Source: Sphingobacteriia bacterium (GTDB taxonomy: Bacteria > Bacteroidota > Bacteroidia > NS11-12g > UBA955). Taken from it: DNA of 7,781 nucleotides. Made by a program: the position numbers and the translations under genes. Location: the NCBI GenBank assembly GCA_021151535.1, contig JAGKXC010000089.1:1-7781 (forward strand), read 5' to 3'. Shown here piece by piece: positions 1-6,545 of the stretch (positions are counted from its first letter, which is position 1; each line of letters starts with the position of its first letter). A model generated the notes under the pieces. It had not been told where the DNA came from, did no database searches, and saw nothing but the letters and a program-made list of their open reading frames with translations.

Positions 1-1242
1 AGTAAAACATCGCCCGTATTATTGGTTGTACCCGGACAAGAAGCGGTGGTGAATAACAAGAAAATGGGTATTCAATCTTACTTGAAAACGCTATTGAGTT
101 TGGGAGTTGACCCCAAGAAAATGCATCGTTGGATTCAAGTTTGGAACCTAGATGCTGAAGGAGGAACTTTTGAAAGTTATATGTTGGATTCGGTGGATTT
201 GAATAATCCTGATAAATTGATTTTGCGTTCAACTGTAGATACTAGTTCAGTTTGGGTTAGCAGAAGTGAATGTTATTTTCCTGATTCAACGGAAGATGAA
301 AACTGGCAGAATGTGTATTTCTTGCATGGATTTAAATCTGCCAATCGCATGGAGAAGTTGAAGGAATTGGCGTTAAAAGATACAGGTACGAGCAGTAGTT
401 ATATTGCATTTGCCATGACGGATGGAGCTGATTCTGTTGGTGTTGGAGTGAGTTATGTGTTTGAATCAAGTTTTTTTAATAATGAGGAAGTCCCTACAGA
501 TAGTGCAATGGTATATGATGAAGTTGTAGATGAGATGATTTGGGAAGATAGAAACAATGATATGCCAACTTATTATCGGGATCAAGTACCCAAATTGAGA
601 CACAGTAATTTGCAGTTGGGATTGGGTGTTGAGCAAACGAATTTTACATTGAAAGATAAATACCAAACAGCATTTGCATCTACCCTAGATAAATATTTGC
701 CAGGTGTGGTTGTTCCTGCTTTGCAGTTTACAGATGTGAAATTAATTTATCAAAAAGGTGTTTTAGGTGCAAAAACTTGGAGTCCATTTGAGTTAAGTTA
801 TGGAAGACTGATGTCGACGGTTTCTGGAATAAGCGGTTATCATTTTGGCTATAACAACTATTCTCGTGTGGCATTGGATAAGAAACAGATTTTCAGTTTG
901 AGTATTGGAAATAACTTGGATGTGTACAACGTAAATATCGCCATACCTGAAAGTGGAGTTTCTAGTATTGGAACACCGTTGAAGGGGAAATCGATTCAAG
1001 CAACGGGTGCCAATTATGGAATTTTGATGGGATTGAATGTGCGATTGGGGTCATTGTTCATGGGCGCTTCATGTGGTTATGGATGGGATTTAGGAAAGGG
1101 CAGTTGGTATCAAGGAAAACAGGAATTGTATGGATTGCCAACGATGAAATTTACCGGATGGAATTACCGTTTGGAGGCGGGATTCAAGGTGGGATTGGTA
1201 TATAAAAAATATAAGAAGGAAGTAAAGGAGGATAGGGATTAA
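1..1242 (+). CDS. C-terminal part of a putative outer-membrane beta-barrel protein, 5'-truncated by the window edge
   Basis: The frame is open to base 1, reading SKTSPVLLVVPGQEA, so the true start lies to the left; the TTG at 22 is only the first possible start codon inside the window and is not a convincing one. I do not recognise a named family. The first 120 or so residues look like a mixed alpha/beta fold. A linker rich in Asp and Glu follows (about bases 475-585). The last 210 or so residues show short alternating hydrophobic/polar strands rich in Gly and aromatic residues (for example LQLGLGVEQ, IFSLSIGNN, GASCGYGWDLG), typical of outer-membrane barrels. The end is a charged Lys/Glu tail. 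The gene stops 4 bases before the next gene, so the two are probably co-transcribed. Landmarks shared in the same order with that neighbour suggest the two are paralogues, which would put an esterase-like domain upstream of the window. That homology is inferred by eye. The barrel assignment is moderate and function is unknown. Confidence 0.6.
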   Translation, partial: SKTSPVLLVVPGQEAVVNNKKMGIQSYLKTLLSLGVDPKKMHRWIQVWNLDAEGGTFESYMLDSVDLNNPDKLILRSTVDTSSVWVSRSECYFPDSTEDENWQNVYFLHGFKSANRMEKLKELALKDTGTSSSYIAFAMTDGADSVGVGVSYVFESSFFNNEEVPTDSAMVYDEVVDEMIWEDRNNDMPTYYRDQVPKLRHSNLQLGLGVEQTNFTLKDKYQTAFASTLDKYLPGVVVPALQFTDVKLIYQKGVLGAKTWSPFELSYGRLMSTVSGISGYHFGYNNYSRVALDKKQIFSLSIGNNLDVYNVNIAIPESGVSSIGTPLKGKSIQATGANYGILMGLNVRLGSLFMGASCGYGWDLGKGSWYQGKQELYGLPTMKFTGWNYRLEAGFKVGLVYKKYKKEVKEDRD

Positions 1243-1246
1243 CGCG

Positions 1247-3574
1247 ATGAAAAATTTAATTAAAAACAACATGATGACGTTCACAAAAGCATTTGGAATT
1301 GGCTTATTTGGAATGATAATATTGCCTGTTTCTGCTCAGTTTTCGGCACCAAAAAATGCGGTAAATTCGGCTGACAGTGCAAAATTGAAAGTTAGCGAAA
1401 CGGAGGCGGCGAAACCTGCCATGGTGGCTGCGGAACCTGCTGCAGAATATTCTTCGATGGATAGTTCGGAAGGCATTGAGGCAAATGGTTATCACTATGA
1501 TTTTTACGATAAAGAATTAAGTCAATATGCGGTAGCAACTTTGGCGAAGCAAGCCAAGCGTGCCAGGGTTATTTTGGCTGGAGAGAATCATCGCTTTGTG
1601 AAATTTAATTCTAAATCAGAGTATTTATGGATGAAGTTGTTGTACGAGGAGGCCGGATACCGCAATTATGTGATTGAATTAAGTCCAACCAGGGCGTTGT
1701 TTTTTGAGCGATACATCTGTAAGGGCGATACGATGGCGAGGAATTTTGTGCGAGCAACTTCCTCTGCGAGATACATGCGTTTGTTTGATAGTTTGGCTGT
1801 TTGGCAGCAAACATTGCCAGAGGCGGATCGCATTCATATTTATGGTTTAGACGTGGAACGATTCCCTGATATGACGGTAATGTGGATGAATGATGTGGTT
1901 TCTAGGCGATTGGCTACTACACCAGCACCAGCTTCAATTCATATAGGATTAGAGGCCATTAAAACTTTGGGTAGTAATTACTATTATGGCGGTTTGAAAG
2001 ATTACGCAGAATCGTTGGAGAGTTTAAAAGAAGAGGAAGAGGAGATTAAGATGGAGGTTGATACAACGGTTGCGGTAAGTGCCTCTTCAGCGGCCATTGA
2101 TACGCTAGTTGCCTCAGAAGTGAAGGAGCCTGTAAAGTTGGCAGATTGGAAGAAATTAGATTCTGAAATGTTTAGCTTTGATGAAACTCCTGCGATTGCA
2201 GAATTGTATAAGTTTTTGGATAGTAATGCTTTAGAGATGAAGAAGTGGTTGGGTCCCTTGTATGAGGAATACAACCAGGCATTTTCTCATTTGCGTGAGG
2301 TTCATTATTGGGAAGAGCGCGATAATTCAGCGCAGCAGTTTCAGTGGAGAGAGGAAGAAATGTATCGCCGATTTACTGTATTGTTGGATAAATATCCGAA
2401 TGCAAAATTCTTTGGCCAGTTTGGTCGCTGCCACGTGGCTTTATCGAAGCAGCAGCAGGATTGCGGTTGGTTTGAGTATTCCAGTTTGGTAAACAAGTTG
2501 AGAACTCGTTATTTCAAGAATGATACTTCGGTGTTGAATGTTGGGATTTTCTACTGGGATCACAGAAACAGTACGGATGATATTTCATCAATTGATTTGA
2601 TGAAAAACGATCAAATTCAGGAGGAAGTTGACGCTTTGTACGAGGCATCTTCTGGCAATACGATGATGTTTGATTTGGTGAATGCCAACAAGAAGATTGT
2701 AGAATTAAGAAAGAAATTCTCGTTTATCGTAGTAACGGGTAGTGATTATTCTGAAGATGATGATGACGAAGACGAAGATTCTTATTATGAGGGTGGCTCG
2801 GAAAGTGAAAAGCCAATGCTTAGCAACATGGGTATTCAGTTGGCATTTTTTGATGGGTTATCATCAACTCAAAATACTGGGTATTTGAGTATGGTAGATT
2901 ATTTACTGATCAATGGCGGCTATAATAATATTTTGTTGCCGAATCGATTTATGCCGGGGATGTCTTTGGGATATACTTCAAATCATATCAGCTTGTTGCT
3001 TTCTAGCAGTGTTGCGAGCAAAAAGGTTCTTAAAACGGAGAGTAGTTTTAACGAGGCGCCTCAAATTGTAACATGGAAGAGTTTGCATTCTGCGCAGGTT
3101 CAATTTCATACTGGAAATAGGTTTAATACTTCAAAGAAAATGTTGCGATTGGGATTGGGAATAGGCATGAGTTATATGCGTCAGGGTATGGAGGCTCAAT
3201 TGTATCAAAGTGGAACAGCATTGAAGGAAAATACGGTTTTGGTGAATCGTTATTGGGCTCCTCAAACTTCAGCAACTTTGGGTATTATGAAGAACAATGT
3301 AGGACTGGATTTGGAGATAGGGTATAGGCTGGCACCTGGTGAATCTGAATGGAAATTCGTGACTGGCAATAGCTTTATATATAACAGCAATGGCATGCCA
3401 TTGGCGGAGCATAATTTGAGTGGAATGTTTACTCAAATCAATTTGCGTTTCATTATTCCCAATACGCAACCCGTATCAAAAGGTTATTTGCAATCCCTTG
3501 AGGGCGAAGAGGCAGACTCAGTAGCGGTTGATTATGCGATGCCAGTTGGCAGAAAAGGTACTTATCAAAAATAG
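1247..3574 (+). CDS. Secreted erythromycin-esterase-like (Ere/ChaN-like fold) domain protein with C-terminal barrel-like region
   Basis: The 775-residue product begins with a basic N-terminus, a hydrophobic core and a likely signal-peptidase site near LPVSA-QF (residue 30), so it should be exported. A low-complexity Ala/Glu/Ser segment follows (about 31-80). Residues 95-450 resemble the erythromycin esterase family: LAGENHRF (E113, H115), VIELSP (E144), YGLDVE (D202), a REEEMYRRF helix and FGQFGRCHV (H396) sit in the order of the family's GE-x-TH, acidic and HN-x-H motifs. An acidic insertion lies near 250-290. A second acidic run, SEDDDDEDED (502-511), links to about 240 residues of alternating strands that look like an outer-membrane barrel, followed by a soluble tail of about 30 residues. 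Known Ere enzymes hydrolyse macrolide lactones, but this distant member has no visible link to resistance and its substrate is unknown. The ATG at 1247 gives a good signal peptide; ATGs at 1271 and 1274 are alternatives. Fold call fairly sure, barrel call moderate. Confidence 0.7.
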   Translation: MKNLIKNNMMTFTKAFGIGLFGMIILPVSAQFSAPKNAVNSADSAKLKVSETEAAKPAMVAAEPAAEYSSMDSSEGIEANGYHYDFYDKELSQYAVATLAKQAKRARVILAGENHRFVKFNSKSEYLWMKLLYEEAGYRNYVIELSPTRALFFERYICKGDTMARNFVRATSSARYMRLFDSLAVWQQTLPEADRIHIYGLDVERFPDMTVMWMNDVVSRRLATTPAPASIHIGLEAIKTLGSNYYYGGLKDYAESLESLKEEEEEIKMEVDTTVAVSASSAAIDTLVASEVKEPVKLADWKKLDSEMFSFDETPAIAELYKFLDSNALEMKKWLGPLYEEYNQAFSHLREVHYWEERDNSAQQFQWREEEMYRRFTVLLDKYPNAKFFGQFGRCHVALSKQQQDCGWFEYSSLVNKLRTRYFKNDTSVLNVGIFYWDHRNSTDDISSIDLMKNDQIQEEVDALYEASSGNTMMFDLVNANKKIVELRKKFSFIVVTGSDYSEDDDDEDEDSYYEGGSESEKPMLSNMGIQLAFFDGLSSTQNTGYLSMVDYLLINGGYNNILLPNRFMPGMSLGYTSNHISLLLSSSVASKKVLKTESSFNEAPQIVTWKSLHSAQVQFHTGNRFNTSKKMLRLGLGIGMSYMRQGMEAQLYQSGTALKENTVLVNRYWAPQTSATLGIMKNNVGLDLEIGYRLAPGESEWKFVTGNSFIYNSNGMPLAEHNLSGMFTQINLRFIIPNTQPVSKGYLQSLEGEEADSVAVDYAMPVGRKGTYQK

Positions 3575-3594
3575 GCTTACTGAAATATTACCCT

Positions 3595-3602
3595 TAATTT
3601 TG
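3595..3602 (+). promoter_or_regulatory. Bacteroidota-type -7 promoter element before pssA
   Basis: TAATTTTG matches the Bacteroidota -7 consensus TAnnTTTG at all fixed positions. It ends 7 bases before the pssA ATG, so transcription would begin at or within a few bases of the start codon, giving a leaderless or nearly leaderless message. No clear TTTG -33 element is visible at the usual distance upstream, which lowers confidence. The element sits inside a 6-bp inverted repeat (TTACTG at 3577-3582, CAGTAA at 3603-3608). Confidence 0.5.
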
Positions 3603-3609
3603 CAGTAAA

Positions 3610-4392
3610 ATGAATCCAACGCCAGCGAATTCCTTTGTAAAGCAGATCCCCAACTTGGTAACTTTATCAAATCTAGCTTGTGGCTTGATTGGTATTACGA
3701 TGGTAATGCAAGGTCATTTGGTGGATGGTTTTTTCATGATGGTTTTGGGGGCGATTATGGATTTCTTTGATGGTGCAGTTGCTAGATTATTGAAGGCCAA
3801 CAGTCCGCTGGGTTTGCAGTTGGATTCGCTGGCGGATGTTGTCACATTTGGTGTGTTGCCAGGATTGATTTGGCGGGAGGAAATGCAGATGCAGGGTTAT
3901 TGTTCAACGGGTTTTTGCATCAACAATTATGTTTGGTTGCTGATTCCATTGGCGGCTGCGTATCGTTTGGCCAAATTTAATGTTGATACCAGACAAACTA
4001 CTGGTTTTATTGGGGTTCCTACGCCAATAACGGGAATTGCTTTGGGTTCTTGGGCGTTAATTTCTGCCAGTTTTACGGAAGCGGGAATGGAAGGTTATCC
4101 GATGTTACAGTGGATTGCCAATCCGATTATTGATATTAGATGGGTATTGGATTCGTTTTGGGCGTGGTTGTATATGCCATTGATTGCGGCGTATTTAATG
4201 ACGAGCGAATTGCCGTTATTGGCGATGAAATTTAAGGCCAATGATCCGTTGAATACATGGAAGAAGGCGTTGTTTTTATTGGCCTTGCCTTGTTTATTGT
4301 TTGGTGCAGCGATGGTGGCGGTGTTTTATTTTATGTATGTCATTATTTCTGTGGTGGGCAACAACCGTGTTCATCGCCAGGAAAAAGTATAA
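3610..4392 (+). CDS. pssA: CDP-diacylglycerol--serine O-phosphatidyltransferase
   Basis: This integral membrane enzyme transfers a phosphatidyl group from CDP-diacylglycerol to L-serine, giving phosphatidylserine, the precursor of phosphatidylethanolamine. The 260-residue protein shows the full CDP-alcohol phosphatidyltransferase signature D-x2-DG-x2-AR-x8-G-x3-D-x3-D: D51, D54, G55, A58, R59, G68, D72 and D76, where the aspartates bind metal and CDP. The preceding PNLVTLSNLACG segment (14-25) and the RLAKFN and GVPTP motifs further on are typical of the membrane-bound (subclass II, Bacillus-like) serine synthases rather than of PgsA. Several hydrophobic helices cover most of the rest, with a long pair near 185-250. 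A small loop with two cysteines (YCSTGFC, about 97-103) lies between helices. The start is the first ATG after the preceding stop and leaves the conserved N-terminus intact. purE follows after 11 bases, suggesting an operon. No phosphatidylserine decarboxylase gene is in the window. Substrate assignment within the superfamily is by motif only. Confidence 0.9.
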   Translation: MNPTPANSFVKQIPNLVTLSNLACGLIGITMVMQGHLVDGFFMMVLGAIMDFFDGAVARLLKANSPLGLQLDSLADVVTFGVLPGLIWREEMQMQGYCSTGFCINNYVWLLIPLAAAYRLAKFNVDTRQTTGFIGVPTPITGIALGSWALISASFTEAGMEGYPMLQWIANPIIDIRWVLDSFWAWLYMPLIAAYLMTSELPLLAMKFKANDPLNTWKKALFLLALPCLLFGAAMVAVFYFMYVIISVVGNNRVHRQEKV

Positions 4393-4403
4393 TTGTAAGT
4401 TGA

Positions 4404-4913
4404 ATGAATAAAGTTGGAATAATAATGGGAAGCGACAGCGATTTGCCTGTTATGAAAGAGGCCGCTGTAATTTTGGATCAATTGGAAATTCCTTATGAAA
4501 TAAGTATTGTTTCTGCGCATAGAACGCCACAACGTTTGGCAGAATATGCAACGGAAGCAGCGGATAGAGGGATTGAAGTGATTATTGCTGGAGCAGGTGG
4601 AGCTGCGCATTTGCCTGGAATGGTGGCCGCATTTACTTATTTGCCAGTTATTGGGGTTCCAGTTCAATCTAAATCGATGAGTGGTGTAGATAGCTTGTAT
4701 TCAATTGTGCAAATGCCTCCTGGAGTTCCAGTTGCAACGGTTGCAATCAATGGTGCGCGCAATGCGGGGATTTTGGCAGCACAGATTTTGGGCGTTGCAG
4801 ATGCATCAATTAAACATCGTGTGAATGCTTTTAAAGCGTCGATGCGTGAAGAAGTGGAAACCAAAGCGGCCAAATTGGAAGCGGGTGGTTGGAAGCAGTA
4901 TTTGGGCGAATAA
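4404..4913 (+). CDS. purE: N5-carboxyaminoimidazole ribonucleotide mutase (class I PurE)
   Basis: PurE converts N5-CAIR to 4-carboxy-AIR in cytosolic de novo purine synthesis, using the N5-CAIR made by PurK. The 169-residue length is that of typical bacterial class I enzymes. Conserved features are clear: VGIIMGSDSD at the N-terminus (G9, S10, D11, the phosphate/ribose-binding loop), SAHRTP with H39 at the position of the catalytic histidine of E. coli PurE, AGAGGAAHLPG (62-72), then PVIGVPV and MPPGVPVATVAI. These fit the N5-CAIR mutase rather than the AIR carboxylase (class II) form. The ATG at 4404 puts the SDSD loop at the usual position. The gene sits between pssA and a DUF3109 gene with gaps of 11 and 9 bases, so co-transcription is likely although the functions are unrelated. 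purK is not in the window and would be needed elsewhere in the genome. Nothing unusual was seen in the active site. Confidence 0.96.
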   Translation: MNKVGIIMGSDSDLPVMKEAAVILDQLEIPYEISIVSAHRTPQRLAEYATEAADRGIEVIIAGAGGAAHLPGMVAAFTYLPVIGVPVQSKSMSGVDSLYSIVQMPPGVPVATVAINGARNAGILAAQILGVADASIKHRVNAFKASMREEVETKAAKLEAGGWKQYLGE

Positions 4914-4922
4914 TAAAAAATC

Positions 4923-5510
4923 ATGTTAATTGTAGGACAGGCGCTGGTATCGGAAGATGTGTTGGCCAAGCGTTTTCAGTGTGCAATCACCAGTTGTAAG
5001 GGTGCTTGTTGTGTTGAGGGCGATGCAGGTGCTCCTTTGGATGAGGAAGAATTGGGAATCATCGAACAGGAGTTGGATGCTGTGAAGCCGTTTATGTCGG
5101 AACAAGGCCTGAATTTACTTGCTGAGCGTGGATTTTCTGAGCAAGACCCTATTGATAAAGATTTTGTAACTGTTTGCGCGCCAACCGGAGAATGTGTTTT
5201 TGTTACGTACGATATGGAATCTGGTATTGCCGGATGCGCCATTGAAAAGGCTTATTTTGCTGGCAAAACTTGGTTTAGAAAGCCCATAAGTTGTCATTTG
5301 TACCCCATTCGTGCGAAGAAATACGGCGATTACATTGCTTTGAATTACCACCAGTGGAATATTTGTTCGGCAGCTTGCACTTTGGGTGAAGAAAATCAGG
5401 TGCGGGTATATGAATTTTTGAAAGAGGCATTAACCCGAAAGATGGGGCCGTCTTGGTACAAAGAATTGGAAGTTGTGGCTCGTTTGTGGGATGAGCAAAA
5501 GATTCAGTAA
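4923..5510 (+). CDS. DUF3109 family cysteine-rich protein
   Basis: This 195-residue soluble protein matches what I know of the DUF3109 family, common in Bacteroidota and without an assigned function. It has no signal peptide or membrane helix, so a cytosolic location is expected. Ten cysteines are present: C20, C25, C29, C30, C85, C91, C105, C124, C148 and C152. The first cluster (C-x4-C-x3-CC followed by VEGDAGAPL) and the later KPISCHLYPIR and WNICSAAC segments are the family hallmarks. The spacing resembles the cysteine patterns of YkgJ/zinc- or iron-sulfur-cluster-type proteins, so metal binding is a reasonable inference but is not shown. The ATG at 4923 keeps the usual distance to the first cysteine. 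It lies 9 bases after purE as the last gene of the + strand run. Its TAA directly abuts the stop of the opposing UbiA gene. Confidence 0.85.
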   Translation: MLIVGQALVSEDVLAKRFQCAITSCKGACCVEGDAGAPLDEEELGIIEQELDAVKPFMSEQGLNLLAERGFSEQDPIDKDFVTVCAPTGECVFVTYDMESGIAGCAIEKAYFAGKTWFRKPISCHLYPIRAKKYGDYIALNYHQWNICSAACTLGEENQVRVYEFLKEALTRKMGPSWYKELEVVARLWDEQKIQ

Positions 5511-5517
5511 TTACTGA
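5504..5517. repeat. Perfect 14-bp palindrome spanning two abutting stop codons
   Basis: TCAGTAATTACTGA is self-complementary. Its centre is exactly the junction between the DUF3109 stop (5508-5510) and the UbiA stop (5511-5513 on the other strand), so both genes end in the same codons, CAG TAA (Gln-stop). As RNA it could form at most a 5-bp, A/U-containing stem with a 4-base AAUU loop and has no U tract, so it would be a weak intrinsic terminator at best. The symmetry is certain; a role in bidirectional termination is speculative. Confidence 0.5.
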
Positions 5518-6515
5518 GCTAATGGGGTAAATAACACGGAGATTAGCCCCAGAATCATTAACCATTTTAGTTTTAGGGAAATTTGGCGGAAGTCTTGTGG
5601 AGTTGCGGCTTTGTGTAGGGCGATGAGAATGATAACCATTCTTGGAATGAGCACTGCAAAGCTGAAAACCACCATAGGCCAAGGGTTTCGCATGGAGCTC
5701 CAATAATCTACTAGGGTTTGCTGTTTGCCCGCAGGGGAAACTTGGTTGGTCCAGGAACTATCGCCATATTGAATAATATTGAGGATTCCGTAAACGAGCA
5801 GGCCAAACATGGTAAAGATCATTACGCCGTAAATGAGGCCTTTGGTTTTTTCTATGCCGTGTACGATGGGGTAGGTTTTGCAATCTGTTTCTGCATCGCC
5901 TTTCATGTCTTCGATGTCTTTTACCAGTTCTCTGGCGAGGGTTACGAGGAAGGCGAGGATAGCGAATTCGGCGATATGTCCATTGCTAACCGACCAAACG
6001 CTGCGGCTGCTGAGGTAAACCACGGCTCCGGCCATAAAGGATACCAGCAAGTTGCCTGGAAGTCCCATGGCTTTTAAATCGGAGGAATAAAAATAGAGGA
6101 GAATGGCGATAGCGAGGCAAAAAAGGCCCATTCCAAAGTCTGCGATGAAGCCGAAAGTTATGCCAAGAACCATGAGAATTACATAGTAAATGGTGGCGGC
6201 TTTGTGGCTAATAAATCGTTTCAGGATTTTTTTATTGGGGCGATTGATGTGATCTGAGTCTACATCGAATAGGTCGTTGATTACGTAACCAGCTGCGGCG
6301 GAGAAAAGGCAAGCCAAAAGCACCCAAATGCCTGTTGGGGCTGTGATGAAGTTGTCTGTGATTCGGATGTTGTCTGGATTAAATTGAATCCAATTGGAAC
6401 GGCTAGCGGCCCAAACGAAGATCAGTTGAGTAAGGAGTGTAATGAGTAAATTTACGGGGCGAATAATGGCCCAGTAAGCTTTGATGGAGGGTTTGGTATG
6501 TTGATTTGAATCCAT
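5511..6515 (-). CDS. UbiA-family prenyltransferase (geranylgeranylglycerol-phosphate geranylgeranyltransferase-like)
   Basis: UbiA enzymes are polytopic membrane proteins that transfer a polyprenyl chain from its diphosphate to an acceptor, using Mg2+ held by two Asp motifs. Both are present in this 334-residue protein: NDLFDVDSD (N80, D81, D84, D88) and KDIEDMKGD (D200, D203, D207). The family's YFYSSDLKAMGLPGN segment (141-155) is also clear. About eight to nine hydrophobic helices are visible, with a periplasmic-type loop near 40-58 and another near 255-280. The second motif's DIEDMKGD form, and my recollection of Bacteroidota annotations, favour the group labelled digeranylgeranylglyceryl-phosphate synthase-like over MenA or protohaem farnesyltransferase. 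The true acceptor cannot be read from sequence. The ATG at 6515 leaves a short polar N-terminus before the conserved IIRPVN helix (17-22). It lies 30 bases after def on the same strand with no promoter seen between them, so it is probably read from the def promoter. Confidence 0.85.
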   Translation of the reverse strand: MDSNQHTKPSIKAYWAIIRPVNLLITLLTQLIFVWAASRSNWIQFNPDNIRITDNFITAPTGIWVLLACLFSAAAGYVINDLFDVDSDHINRPNKKILKRFISHKAATIYYVILMVLGITFGFIADFGMGLFCLAIAILLYFYSSDLKAMGLPGNLLVSFMAGAVVYLSSRSVWSVSNGHIAEFAILAFLVTLARELVKDIEDMKGDAETDCKTYPIVHGIEKTKGLIYGVMIFTMFGLLVYGILNIIQYGDSSWTNQVSPAGKQQTLVDYWSSMRNPWPMVVFSFAVLIPRMVIILIALHKAATPQDFRQISLKLKWLMILGLISVLFTPLAQ

Positions 6516-6545
6516 GGGGATTCGGCAATGTTTAAGTGAAGGTAC

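Noticed and set aside
22..24. TTG as the start of the first gene
   Set aside because: The frame is open to base 1 and the residues before it continue the same hydrophobic strand, so the gene is truncated rather than starting here.
1224..1231. AAAGGAGG as a Shine-Dalgarno site for the second gene
   Set aside because: It lies 15 bases from the ATG at 1247, too far for normal pairing, and is inside the Lys/Glu-rich end of the first gene, where such a sequence arises from codon use.
1247..3574. Macrolide resistance gene (ereA/ereB)
   Set aside because: The protein is far longer, has a signal peptide and barrel-like region, differs at key motif positions, and sits in a housekeeping context with no mobile element.
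4388..4395. TATAATTG as a promoter for purE
   Set aside because: It matches only part of TAnnTTTG, overlaps the pssA stop codon, and tight spacing already explains purE expression from upstream.
4371..4969. Two minus-strand reading frames opposite purE
   Set aside because: purE is intact and highly conserved on the + strand; the antisense products are low-complexity with no recognisable domain.
5275..5703. 142-codon minus-strand reading frame across the DUF3109/UbiA junction
   Set aside because: It overlaps two well-supported genes, shows no family motif, and is explained by codon bias of the real genes.
5718..6077. 119-codon plus-strand reading frame inside the UbiA gene
   Set aside because: It is antisense to the conserved UbiA core and has no family features.
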